Assembly (NCBI RefSeq): GCF_015680405.1
Contig: NZ_JADLJS010000045.1
Location: forward strand, 1 to 37,801
Direction: 5' to 3'
DNA: 37,801 nt
Source: Pseudomonas pudica
Lineage (GTDB): Bacteria > Pseudomonadota > Gammaproteobacteria > Pseudomonadales > Pseudomonadaceae
Part shown: one piece after another, positions 8,432 to 16,858 of the stretch
How positions within the stretch are numbered: the first letter of the stretch is position 1
Layout: each line of letters opens with the position of its first letter
Notes under the pieces: model-generated
Told to the model about the DNA's origin: nothing
The model's database searches: none
The model's input: only the letters and a program-made list of their open reading frames with translations
Translations under genes and position numbers: made by a program

Positions 8432-10393
8432 ATGCGCTTCCCACTGTCGATGCTGGCGCTCGCCCTGCTGGCGCCCCTCCCGAGCCTGGCCACTACGGCG
8501 GCAAAGGACGCCACCCCGGCCACCCAGGCCAGCAACCAGCAATGGCTGCAACGCCTGCCCTTCGATGACCACCGGGATTACGAGGCGGCCCGGCGCGGGC
8601 TGATCGAGCGCTTCGACGGGCCGGTCGCGACCGCCGATGGCAAGACAGTGTGGGACCTGGGCCAGTACCGTTTTCTCGACCCGGCGCAGGCCCCGGCCAC
8701 GGTAAACCCGAGCCTGTGGCGCATCGCCCAGCTGAACACCATCGCCGGGCTGTTCAAGGTCACCGAAGGCATCTACCAGGTTCGCGGCCTGGACCTGGCC
8801 AACATGACCATCATCGAAGGCCAGGACGGGCTGATCGTGCTCGATCCGCTGCTGGCCGTCGAAACCGCCAGGGCTGGCCTTGAGATGTATTTCCGGCACC
8901 GCCCGCGCAAGCCGGTGACCACGCTCATCTACACCCACCCACACATCGACCACTTCGGCGGCGCGCGCGGGGTGATCGACGAGGCGGACGTAAAGGCCGG
9001 CAAGGTCCAGGTCATTGCACCTGAAGGTTTCTTCGAGCATGCCATCGGCGAAAACGTGCTGGCCGGCCCGGCCATGAAGCGCCGCGCCCAGTACATGTAC
9101 GGCGCCCCCCTGCCCCGCGGGCCACGCGGCCAAGTGGATGCCGGTCTGGGCAAAGGAGTGCCGGCCAACGCCACCGTCAGCCTGATAGCGCCGACGCTGG
9201 AAATCAGCCAACCGCTGCAACGCATGACCCTCAGCGGCGTGGAGGTAGAGTTCCAGTTGACCCCGGGCACCGAAGCGCCAGCGGAGATGAACATCTACTT
9301 CCCTGGGCTCAAGGCATTGTGCATGGCCGAGAACGCCACCCACGTGCAGCACAATGTGCTGACCCTGCGCGGGGCGCTGGTGCGCGACCCGAAAGTCTGG
9401 GCGCACTACCTGGACCAATCGCTGTTGCGTTACGGCGACCAGGCCGAGGTGGTGTTTGCCCAGCATCACTGGCCGACCTGGGGTGGGCCGGCAATCCGCG
9501 AATACCTGGCCGACCAGCGTGACATGTATGCCTTCATCGATAGCCAGACCTTGCGCCTGATCAACCAGGGCCAGACACCGATGGAAATCGCCCAGAGCCT
9601 GGCCAGCCTTCCGCCGCGCCTGGCCAGCAAATGGTACAGCCGCGACTACTATGGCTCGCTCAGCCATAACGTACGTGCTGTCTACCAACGCTATATGGGC
9701 TTTTACGATGGCAACCCGGCCAACCTCGACCCACTGCCGCCGCAAGCTGCCGGAAAGCGCTACGTGGCGGCAATGGGTGGCGCCGATCAGGTGCTGTCCC
9801 AGGCACGCCAAGCCTTTGCCGAAGGTGACTACCGCTGGGTCGCGCAGCTGGTGAACCATCTGGTATTCGCCGAGCCGGGCAATACCGCAGCGCGCGAGCT
9901 GCAGGCCGATGCGCTGGAGCAGCTGGGTTACCAGAGCGAGAACGCCACCTGGCGCAATGCCTACCTCAGCGGCGCCCAGGAGCTGCGCGGTGGAGTAGCC
10001 GCCGCCACCGGCAGTGGCGGCAATGCCGACGACATGGTGCGGGCACTGACACCCAGCCTGTTCTTCGATTACCTGGGGGTACGAGTGGATGCCTTCAAGG
10101 CGGCGGATAGCGACCTCAGCATCAACTGGCGCTTCACCGACCTGGGCGAAGATTACGCCCTGACCCTGCGCAACGGCGTGCTCACCCATCGCGACCTGAC
10201 TCGTCACGCCCAGGCCGATGTGCAGGTGAGCATGAGCAAACAGACGTTGGACCGCATTGCCCTGAAGCAGACCGGGTTCCTCAAGGAGGCCACCCTGGGC
10301 GAAATCTCCATCGAGGGTGAGCGGGTGAAGTTCCTGCGCTTCATGGGCGGCCTGGAGAACGCCGATTCCCGTTTCAACATCGTGACCCCTTGA
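8432..10393 (+). CDS. SdsA-type secreted alkylsulfatase (class III sulfatase)
   Basis: A 653-residue exported metallo-beta-lactamase-fold hydrolase that splits primary alkyl sulfates such as SDS into alcohol and sulfate. The signal peptide ends near SLA-TT (residue 20). The zinc motif THPHIDHFGG gives H169, H171, D173 and H174. E281 (GTEAPAEM), E300 (CMAEN) and H345/H346 (FAQHHWPTWG) fit, with a one-residue shift, the remaining dizinc ligands I recall for P. aeruginosa SdsA1. A helical dimerisation domain follows, then an SCP2-like C-terminal domain (about 530-653) that binds the alkyl chain. Length is as in SdsA1. It lies after the LysR gene and converges on the DUF202 genes across REP-like repeats. 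A sec-alkyl sulfatase or a paralogue of other specificity remains possible. Confidence 0.92.
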   Translation: MRFPLSMLALALLAPLPSLATTAAKDATPATQASNQQWLQRLPFDDHRDYEAARRGLIERFDGPVATADGKTVWDLGQYRFLDPAQAPATVNPSLWRIAQLNTIAGLFKVTEGIYQVRGLDLANMTIIEGQDGLIVLDPLLAVETARAGLEMYFRHRPRKPVTTLIYTHPHIDHFGGARGVIDEADVKAGKVQVIAPEGFFEHAIGENVLAGPAMKRRAQYMYGAPLPRGPRGQVDAGLGKGVPANATVSLIAPTLEISQPLQRMTLSGVEVEFQLTPGTEAPAEMNIYFPGLKALCMAENATHVQHNVLTLRGALVRDPKVWAHYLDQSLLRYGDQAEVVFAQHHWPTWGGPAIREYLADQRDMYAFIDSQTLRLINQGQTPMEIAQSLASLPPRLASKWYSRDYYGSLSHNVRAVYQRYMGFYDGNPANLDPLPPQAAGKRYVAAMGGADQVLSQARQAFAEGDYRWVAQLVNHLVFAEPGNTAARELQADALEQLGYQSENATWRNAYLSGAQELRGGVAAATGSGGNADDMVRALTPSLFFDYLGVRVDAFKAADSDLSINWRFTDLGEDYALTLRNGVLTHRDLTRHAQADVQVSMSKQTLDRIALKQTGFLKEATLGEISIEGERVKFLRFMGGLENADSRFNIVTP

Positions 10394-10398
10394 GCCCC

Positions 10399-10479
10399 GG
10401 CGTCTTCGCCAGCAAGCCCGCTCCCACCGGTACCGTCTTGGCTTTCAGACTCACATTGTACCTGTGGGAGAGGTTTCAG
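10399..10479. repeat. Degenerate REP pair between convergent genes
   Basis: CTCCCACCGGTAC (10421-10433) and GTACCTGTGGGAG (10458-10470) form a 12/13 inverted repeat, flanked by TCTTCGCCAGCAAGCCCG on the left. These are the recurrent P. putida-type REP words. It lies between the alkylsulfatase stop and the DUF202 stop and probably ends both transcripts. Confidence 0.6.
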
Positions 10480-10769
10480 CCCCCGTTCGCCAAGCGGTAC
10501 AACCCTGCCAGCGCCATCAGGCACACCCCGCCACCCAGCGCCAATACCGGCAGAATCGCAGGCTGACCGCGCTCGGCGCGCAACATCGCCAGGCCCTCGC
10601 TGTAGCGCCGCCCCTGGCGGGCCAACAGCATCAGCGTTGCGCAGCCCACCAGTGCGGCCAGCGGCAGGTCGCCCTGTCGCAAAGCCAGCCCCGCGACTGC
10701 CACCAGCGCCAGCCAGGTACGCCGCCAGGCCAGTTCGGTGCGTTCGGCCTGCAAACCCGGGTCAAGCAT
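10476..10769 (-). CDS. DUF202 family small membrane protein (97 aa)
   Basis: A small inner-membrane protein with three predicted hydrophobic segments (about residues 18-31, 37-50 and 71-92). It carries the DUF202 signature RTELAWRRTWLAL near the N-terminus. The gene overlaps the preceding DUF202 gene by 8 bp, so the two are translated together and may form a hetero-oligomer. DUF202 has no established biochemical function that I know of. It is the last gene of the leftward DUF1302 operon and converges on the alkylsulfatase gene. Confidence 0.85.
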   Translation of the reverse strand: MLDPGLQAERTELAWRRTWLALVAVAGLALRQGDLPLAALVGCATLMLLARQGRRYSEGLAMLRAERGQPAILPVLALGGGVCLMALAGLYRLANGG

Positions 10770-11148
10770 GCCAACGCGGCCACAACACGGCAGCGGCCAT
10801 CAATGCCGCGACCAGGCAACCCAGTGCCAACATCGGCACCAGCGCTGGCAGCGGCAATGGCCGGCGTTGGCGCAAGGCACGCTCCACCCGCAGCCAGCGC
10901 AGGCAGGCGCCGGCGCTCAGCAGCGTGCTCAACAACATCAGGCCGCCGACCAGCCAAAGCCGAAGCGGCGCCTGCAGGGCCTGGCCGGCAAAGGTCTCGA
11001 TGGCAATAGCACCTCCCAGCAACGCCAGCGCGGTACGGATCCAGGCCAGGAACGTGCGCTCGTTGGCCAGGGTGAAACGAGGGTCGGGCGCCTCGCCTTG
11101 CCCCAGCAGGCGCCGAGTCCAGTCCGGCCGTGGTTCGAACACGTCCAT
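10762..11148 (-). CDS. DUF202 / YidH-like membrane protein (128 aa)
   Basis: A 128-residue membrane protein with the DUF202 hallmark NERTFLAWIRTALALLGG at residues 29-46, three hydrophobic helices (about 37-54, 61-82 and 103-124) and a charged N-terminal cytoplasmic segment of about 27 residues. E. coli YidH is the best-known relative but its function is unresolved. Its ATG overlaps the DUF1329 stop by one base (TGATG), so it belongs to the same operon. Two consecutive DUF202 genes are common in bacteria; coupling to DUF1302/DUF1329 is the unusual part here. Confidence 0.87.
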   Translation of the reverse strand: MDVFEPRPDWTRRLLGQGEAPDPRFTLANERTFLAWIRTALALLGGAIAIETFAGQALQAPLRLWLVGGLMLLSTLLSAGACLRWLRVERALRQRRPLPLPALVPMLALGCLVAALMAAAVLWPRWHA

Positions 11149-12476
11149 CAGCGCACGCCAAAGCTGCGCAAAGCGCCGGGAGAGAAATACGAAAGGCTGG
11201 TGCGAACATTGAAGTCAAACGGGCGACGCTGCTCGTTGATCAGCCCTGACGCATGGTAGCGGCCACTCTTGAGGTCATAGGTGACCTCCATTGCGTTGAC
11301 CGCCACCTCGCCGCCCGGGTGGTAAAAGCTGTGGGCCTGTGATGTACGCCACAGCTGGCCGCCAGCATCGTAGCTGTCGGTTTCGAGAATGGCCCAGGTA
11401 TCTTCGTCCACATAGAAGCGTCGCTTGGCGTAGATGTGCTGTGCCCCGGGCTTCAGGGTCGCCTCCACCACCCACACCCGATGCAGCTCGTAGCGAGTAG
11501 GCGCCGGATTCACATGGCCAGGTTTGATCAGCTCGGCATAGCTCAGCTCGGGCGATGCCAGGCGGTAGCTGTTGTAGGGCACATGCAGGGCCTGCTTGCC
11601 CAGCAACTTCCATTGGTAACGGTCGGGGGCGCCATTGAACATGTCGCGGCTGTCGGCAGTACGCAGGCCGGCAGTGCCTGGCCCGGTGGTGTCGTAGGCG
11701 ATGCTCGGCGCGCGCCGTACACGCCGCTGACTGGCACTGTAGACCCAGGACAAGCGGGGCTCGGCTACCTGGTCAAGGGTTTCATGGACCACCATGGCAT
11801 CACCGGCAAGCCGTGATGGTGCCATCATGCGGTAGGTGAAGTAATACAGCACATTGCTTGCACCCAGCCCGCTCAGGCCTTCCGGGCGGGCCAGGTCCTG
11901 GCGCGCGCTCATCAGCACGAAGCGGCCGTTCTTGAGCGGTGTGACGCTGTCGGACATCTGAATGTAGCTGGCATTGCGGTGCCGGGTCAGGTGGTTCCAG
12001 ATCACCTCCAGGCCATTGTCCGGCCGAGGAAACGCAATCACGCCACTGAACCCGCGCAGCCCGTTGCCCTGGTCATCCAGCTGCACCTGCACTGCGTTGC
12101 GGGCGGCCGAGGCGGCGACTCCGGCAGGCACCGCCACGCTGCGATGGGTAGGGTAGACCGGCAGTTCGAAGGTTTGCGGGAAGCGCTTGAGCAAAGCTAC
12201 CTGGCCGTCGGAAAGCTGGCTCTGGTAAAGCCGATAGTTGGCCGCCGTGATCCGGTACAGTGGCTGCTCGGCGGCATACGGATCCAGCGGCGTGCCGTTG
12301 TCGCCCAAGCGCTGCTGGGCTACTGTCAACCCGCCTTGCCAGGCCGGGATACGGCCGTCCGGGCTGGCTGCACGTTCAGCGCCCACAGGGGTCAGGTTGT
12401 CAGGCAGGCCTGCTGCAGCCAACCCGGCGCTGGCCCAGAACAGGCCGATCATCAGCATTCGCATTTTCATCATCAT
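11148..12476 (-). CDS. DUF1329 periplasmic protein (LolA/LolB-like fold expected)
   Basis: A 442-residue exported protein. Several ATGs crowd the start; the one at 12470 is better spaced from the GAGG site than the first at 12476. The signal peptide is residues about 1-22 (ending GLAAA). The mature part begins LPDNLTPVGAERAASPDGRIPAWQGGL, a familiar DUF1329 opening. RRFYVDEDTWAILETDSYDAGGQLWR lies in the C-terminal half. DUF1329 proteins are thought to be periplasmic lipid-carrier-like partners of DUF1302 barrels and, in many genomes, of RND (MMPL) transporters. It follows DUF1302 after only 4 bp. No RND gene is present here. The transported substrate is unknown. Confidence 0.88.
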   Translation of the reverse strand: MMMKMRMLMIGLFWASAGLAAAGLPDNLTPVGAERAASPDGRIPAWQGGLTVAQQRLGDNGTPLDPYAAEQPLYRITAANYRLYQSQLSDGQVALLKRFPQTFELPVYPTHRSVAVPAGVAASAARNAVQVQLDDQGNGLRGFSGVIAFPRPDNGLEVIWNHLTRHRNASYIQMSDSVTPLKNGRFVLMSARQDLARPEGLSGLGASNVLYYFTYRMMAPSRLAGDAMVVHETLDQVAEPRLSWVYSASQRRVRRAPSIAYDTTGPGTAGLRTADSRDMFNGAPDRYQWKLLGKQALHVPYNSYRLASPELSYAELIKPGHVNPAPTRYELHRVWVVEATLKPGAQHIYAKRRFYVDEDTWAILETDSYDAGGQLWRTSQAHSFYHPGGEVAVNAMEVTYDLKSGRYHASGLINEQRRPFDFNVRTSLSYFSPGALRSFGVR

Positions 12477-12480
12477 GCCC

Positions 12481-14331
12481 TCAGAAGGTGACGCCCAGGC
12501 TCAGCGAGACAAAGTCCCGGTCGCCACGGGTGCCATAATCGCCGTCGATAAAGTCGGTGTACGACAGGCTCAGGCTGTAGGTGCTGGCAAGCGTCGCATC
12601 CAGCCCGACGCTAATGGCCCTGGAGCCTTCGCTGAAAGCCGAGCCCTCCACCGGGCCTGTACCGTGCACATCGTGCGACCAGGACAGGTTTGGCCGCAGG
12701 TCGAAGCCGGCGATCACGTTGGGGTAGGTCAAGGTGGCGCGTAGCCGGTAGCCCCAGGAGAACGGGGTCATGAAGCCTTGGTCGTTGCAGTGCTCTGGCG
12801 TCTTGGAAATCGCCCGGCATACGCTGTTGTCCGCCAGTTCGCCACTGTTGAAGGTACCCGAGCGGCCGTAACGCGGGCCTGTGCCGCCCTCCAGCCCGCC
12901 GACGTAGGTGGCCCCGGCCTCGCCCACCAGCAGCATCTGGTTGGCCCCCAGTACCTGGCTGAAGGCATGCACGGCGGTCACCTGAAGCTGGGTCACCTCC
13001 TTGCGCCGGTAGCCATCGAACAAGGTGCTGGCGCTGTCTGGCCGCAGCCCGTCGCCCAGCAAAGGTGAACGCCCCTCGACATTGAGCAGTGACTGGATGA
13101 TGTCGGTGCCGTTGAGCTGCATGGGCATATTCGGCCGGTAACTCAGCTCACCCTGCAGAGCCGTACCGCTGCGCAGGGTGGTGGCGAACGACAAACCGTA
13201 CATGCGGATGTCCTCGGGGTACTGCACGCGGTACTGGGAGGTACCCAGGCGCAATGCGCCGACCAGCGACTGACCGGCAGCGGAACCGAGAAACCCGGCA
13301 CAGCCGGCCGGGCCAATGCCCAGGTTGGCGCACAACTGTGGGGCGAAGCGGCTGTTGTCGAAGTATGGGCTGCTGACCGTCCCCAGATAAGGCGTGCGGC
13401 TGTGATAGTTGGCAGCGTAGGCACCGAACTCGGTGTCCAGCGCCGCCACGTACCAGCGCAGCGAAACGCCCCACTGCCCGCCGTCGCGGGCATCCTGGTC
13501 ACTGCCCCGGGGTATGCGCACGCCTTCGCTGGTCAGGTTCACGCCAAACGGTGCAAGGCCGGCCACGGCAGCCGGGTTGCCAAGCAACCTGGCCCCCACG
13601 TCCAGGCCATCGCAACCATCGGGCAGGAAGTCGTTGTTGGAGAAGAACGTGCCGCAGTTGTCGAGCTGGGTCTGGTCCCAGTCCAGCTGGTAGAAGCCAT
13701 CGACCGACAACGCCTCGGTCAGGTTTTGAGTGAAATAGAACAGGTTCACCGGTACCAGCGCGTCCTTCACCTCCGAACCTGGGCGGCGCAACGCCGCCAG
13801 GTTGAAGGGATTGATGACGTTCAGTCCGCCCTGGATGAAGGTGCTCTCGCCCCAGTTCACCACCTGCTTGCCCAGCCTTACCGAACCTGGCTGGCCATCG
13901 ATGTCGTAGAGGTAGTAGCCGAAGGCGTCGAGCAACTGTGTACCTGCGGTCTTGGCCGAGCGCTTGCGGTTGTTGTCCTCGACCGCCTTGAAGCGCTGGT
14001 CATGGTCACGCAGCGCCGTGTCGTACCAGTAGGTGCCACGCAGGAACACACCCAGGTTGGCATGTTTGAGCTCCAGATCATGGGTACCTTTGAACACTGC
14101 CGAAAACACATCACCCGAGGCAAAGTTCAGGCGGCCGTCATCACTGTTTGCACTATTGTGCAAAGCCGGGTCCGGGTTGGCAGTGGAAATGCTGGTGCCA
14201 AACGAAAGCGCTGAATCAAACTGTCCTTCAAACGCTCCAAGATTAAATTGCACGGCCAGGGCAGGCATAGAAAAAAGTGCAGATGCAAGCAACGACAACG
14301 GCCCCGAAAGACCAGAAGTACGGAATGCCAT
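12481..14331 (-). CDS. DUF1302 outer-membrane beta-barrel protein
   Basis: A 616-residue protein whose start at 14331 exposes a clean signal peptide (MAFRTSGLSGP, hydrophobic run, cleavage at ALA-VQF, about residue 27). The mature chain shows alternating beta-strand patterns and ends in LSLGVTF, the C-terminal phenylalanine typical of outer-membrane barrels. The opening FNLGAFEGQFDSALSFGTSIS and the LGKQVVNWGES motif are DUF1302 features. Family members sit beside DUF1329 genes and are implicated in handling hydrophobic molecules at the outer membrane; direct evidence is sparse. It is the first gene of a four-gene operon, with a 214-bp AT-rich divergent region toward a LysR gene. Confidence 0.88.
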   Translation of the reverse strand: MAFRTSGLSGPLSLLASALFSMPALAVQFNLGAFEGQFDSALSFGTSISTANPDPALHNSANSDDGRLNFASGDVFSAVFKGTHDLELKHANLGVFLRGTYWYDTALRDHDQRFKAVEDNNRKRSAKTAGTQLLDAFGYYLYDIDGQPGSVRLGKQVVNWGESTFIQGGLNVINPFNLAALRRPGSEVKDALVPVNLFYFTQNLTEALSVDGFYQLDWDQTQLDNCGTFFSNNDFLPDGCDGLDVGARLLGNPAAVAGLAPFGVNLTSEGVRIPRGSDQDARDGGQWGVSLRWYVAALDTEFGAYAANYHSRTPYLGTVSSPYFDNSRFAPQLCANLGIGPAGCAGFLGSAAGQSLVGALRLGTSQYRVQYPEDIRMYGLSFATTLRSGTALQGELSYRPNMPMQLNGTDIIQSLLNVEGRSPLLGDGLRPDSASTLFDGYRRKEVTQLQVTAVHAFSQVLGANQMLLVGEAGATYVGGLEGGTGPRYGRSGTFNSGELADNSVCRAISKTPEHCNDQGFMTPFSWGYRLRATLTYPNVIAGFDLRPNLSWSHDVHGTGPVEGSAFSEGSRAISVGLDATLASTYSLSLSYTDFIDGDYGTRGDRDFVSLSLGVTF

Positions 14332-14378
14332 CACTCTTAACCTCTTATTGTGTTTATTCGAGAGTGAGTTGCGAGTTA

Positions 14379-14395
14379 GCGCCGTAACACGGCGC
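14379..14395. promoter_or_regulatory. Perfect 7-3-7 palindrome upstream of the DUF1302 operon
   Basis: GCGCCGT-AAC-ACGGCGC is a perfect inverted repeat 48 bp before the DUF1302 start codon, in the DUF1302/LysR divergent region. It could be an operator or a 5'-leader hairpin. It does not resemble the T-N11-A LysR box, so a regulator other than the neighbouring LysR protein is possible. Confidence 0.4.
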
Positions 14396-14545
14396 AAAGG
14401 CTTGTATGAAAGGGCTTGGGTAAATAAGCGAACGTTTCTGTTATCCTCGATTCGGTGTTCCCTGATACTAAGTAGGCCACCAGACCGGAACAAATAACGT
14501 CTCCCGATAGTTGCCATACCACTTCGGCATAGCCTGAGAATCGCC

Positions 14546-15490
14546 ATGACTTTGAAACAGCTGCGTTACCTGATTGCCATTGTCGAAGCCGGCAGTTTCT
14601 CCAACGCCGCGCGGCACGCGTTCATTGCCCAGCCGGCATTGAGCCGTCAGATAGGCCTGCTGGAAAGCGAACTGGAAATGCAATTGCTGGCGCGCCAGCA
14701 TGACGGCATCGAGCTGACCGATGCAGGGCGCCAGCTGTACGAGGTGGCACGCTCGGTGACACAGAAGCTCGACTCGGTCAAGGACGAACTCAAATCCAGC
14801 CGGGGCAACCCCAAGGGCCACGTGGCCATCTCGATTCCGGCCACGGCTTCGGCGTTGCTGTTGCCAGCCATCATCACCCAGGCGCAGGCACGCTTTCCCG
14901 GCATCAAGCTCACCGTATGGGACGGCTTGAGCCGCGAAGGCGGCCAGGCGATCGAGCTGGGCAAGGTGGATTTCGGTGTGGTGCCCAACGCCGAAGAGCT
15001 GGCGCACGTGGTTGCCGAACCCGTGTTCTCCGAAGACCTGTACTGGGTAGGCCTGCCTGCGCATGGTCCGGACGACTCACCAATCACTCTGGCCGAGGCA
15101 GCGTCGAGCCGGCTGGTGATGCCGCCGCGCAGCCTGCACCTGCGCAGGCGCATCGAGCAGGCGGCCATGGAAACCGGCGTGACGCTGGATTCAAGCTATG
15201 AACAGCAGTCGGCACCCGGCATAACCAGCCTGGTACGTGCCGGCCTGGCGGCGACCATCAGCAACTGGCCGCCCTTGCTGGACCTGGCAGCCCCTGCCAG
15301 TGCGCGGCTGATCGTGGAACCGCGCATCACCCGAACCATTGCCCTGGCCCATTCGCAACACAAGCCACTGTCATTCGCCGCCGCCTGCATGCGCGACCTG
15401 GTGCGCGGGCTGCTGGTGGATGCGGTGCGCAGCGAGCGCTGGAGAGGCACCCTGATCGAGCGTGCTCCACTGCCGCAGCAGAGCCTCTGA
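14546..15490 (+). CDS. LysR-family transcriptional regulator, Nac/Cbl-like
   Basis: A 314-residue regulator starting MTLKQLRYLIAIVEAGSFSNAARHAFIAQPALSRQIGLLE, with the winged HTH in residues 1-60 and a substrate-binding domain (about 90-300) of the type seen in Nac/Cbl-like regulators. It is divergent from the DUF1302 operon and convergent with the MFS gene (12 bp between stops). Its targets may be the DUF1302 operon, or the synthetase/dehydrogenase/MFS cluster to its right. The sequence alone does not decide. The effector is unknown. Confidence 0.9.
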   Translation: MTLKQLRYLIAIVEAGSFSNAARHAFIAQPALSRQIGLLESELEMQLLARQHDGIELTDAGRQLYEVARSVTQKLDSVKDELKSSRGNPKGHVAISIPATASALLLPAIITQAQARFPGIKLTVWDGLSREGGQAIELGKVDFGVVPNAEELAHVVAEPVFSEDLYWVGLPAHGPDDSPITLAEAASSRLVMPPRSLHLRRRIEQAAMETGVTLDSSYEQQSAPGITSLVRAGLAATISNWPPLLDLAAPASARLIVEPRITRTIALAHSQHKPLSFAAACMRDLVRGLLVDAVRSERWRGTLIERAPLPQQSL

Positions 15491-15502
15491 ACGCAGCGCA
15501 GC

Positions 15503-16798
15503 TCAGGCCCGGGCCAGCGCAGCCGTGTCCACCTGCAGCAGCCGTTGGCGGGTTTTCTGCGGGTCCATCCACACCAGCCCGGTCAACCCGGCGATCACCA
15601 GCACCGCCCCGCACACCAGGAAGCCCTGGCCATACCCTGCCGGGTGGTCGGCTCCGGCGCCCTGCACCAGCAAACCCGTGACTACGGGTGCCGCCAGCCC
15701 GGCCAGCGAAGCGATACCATTGCCGATAGCCAGAATGCCGCCACGCTGCCCGCTAGGCGTGAACTCCGCCAGCATGGCTGGCCCCACCGAGTACATGACC
15801 AGCGCCAGCCCGCCGCTGAAGGTCAGGCTCATGATTCGCTCGACATTGCCCAGACCCGGCAGGAACAACGCCGCCGACAGCAACCCGCTGGCAATCAGGC
15901 ACAGAGAGACGAAGGCTCCGCGCGACCAGCGCGTCGCCACCCCGGCGCGCATCATGCGCTGCGACAGCCACGCCATGAACAGGCTCAGCGGCGTGGTCAC
16001 CACCACGAACAGCACGAACACCCGGCCGGTCATGATCGGGTCGATGCCCAGCCCGGTTTCCAGGTAGCTCGGCACCCAGGTCAAGGTCAGGGCCAGCGAC
16101 CAATTGGCGGCGAAGTGGCACAGGTAATTGCCCAGCACCGTGCGGTCGCCGAGCAGACGACGGTAGGCGATGTGCGCCTGCTCTTCCTTGAGCTGGCCGG
16201 GGCGGATGCGGTCAAGCGTACCCTCGCGCCCCAATGCCCACCACAGCGCGCACCACGCCGCGCCGATCAGAGCCAGCACGATGAAGTTCATGCGCCAGCC
16301 ATAGTGCACGCTGATCCATGGAATCATTGCGCCTGCCACCAGCAGCCCCAGTGCACTACCGGTATGCAACAGCGCCACCGGCAGGTTGCGCCGGTCGTTG
16401 GGGAACCACTTGTACAAGGCATGGGTAGCCACCGGTGACGCCGGCCCTTCGCCGATGCCCAGCAACACCCGGCAAGCGACAATCGCCCACAGGGAGGTGA
16501 CGAACAGCATGGGCAACTGGATCAGTGCCCAGAACGCGCCCATGCCCAACAGCAGCGTGCGGGTCGGCCGGCGGTTGGCCATGAAGCCGCCGACCACCGC
16601 AGAGATGGCGAAGAACCAGTGCAACGCGCCGCCTACCAGGCCGAACTCGGCCGGGGACAAACCCAGTTCCCTGGACATGGGTACCGCTACAAGGCCGATG
16701 ACCACCTTGTCCAGGAAGTTCACCAACATAAGCATCGCCAGCAGTACCGCAATCATCCAGGCCGTGCCTGCACGCGCGGGGGAGTCAGTATGAGTCAT
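15503..16798 (-). CDS. MFS transporter, anion:cation symporter (ACS)-like
   Basis: A 431-residue inner-membrane permease with about 12 hydrophobic segments and a central cytoplasmic loop near residues 190-225. N-terminal features NFLDKVVIGLVAVPMSRELGLSP and the GIGEGPASPVATHALYKWFPNDRR stretch are typical of the ACS family, which imports organic anions such as sugar acids, phthalate or 4-hydroxyphenylacetate with protons. It is the last gene of the leftward acyl-CoA synthetase operon, separated from the dehydrogenase by 60 bp holding a GC-rich hairpin. It probably takes up the acid that the synthetase activates; the substrate is unknown. Confidence 0.88.
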   Translation of the reverse strand: MTHTDSPARAGTAWMIAVLLAMLMLVNFLDKVVIGLVAVPMSRELGLSPAEFGLVGGALHWFFAISAVVGGFMANRRPTRTLLLGMGAFWALIQLPMLFVTSLWAIVACRVLLGIGEGPASPVATHALYKWFPNDRRNLPVALLHTGSALGLLVAGAMIPWISVHYGWRMNFIVLALIGAAWCALWWALGREGTLDRIRPGQLKEEQAHIAYRRLLGDRTVLGNYLCHFAANWSLALTLTWVPSYLETGLGIDPIMTGRVFVLFVVVTTPLSLFMAWLSQRMMRAGVATRWSRGAFVSLCLIASGLLSAALFLPGLGNVERIMSLTFSGGLALVMYSVGPAMLAEFTPSGQRGGILAIGNGIASLAGLAAPVVTGLLVQGAGADHPAGYGQGFLVCGAVLVIAGLTGLVWMDPQKTRQRLLQVDTAALARA

Positions 16799-16829
16799 GT
16801 CGATCTCTCTTATTGTTCTTGTGGGAGAG

Positions 16830-16849
16830 CCCGGCCAATCGAGGCCGGG
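16830..16849. terminator. GC-rich intercistronic hairpin
   Basis: CCCGGCC-AATCGA-GGCCGGG is a perfect 7-bp stem between the acyl-CoA dehydrogenase stop and the MFS start. No T-run follows on the minus strand, so it is more likely an attenuator or mRNA-stability hairpin lowering or separating MFS expression than a full terminator. Confidence 0.45.
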
Positions 16850-16858
16850 TGTGCAGTT

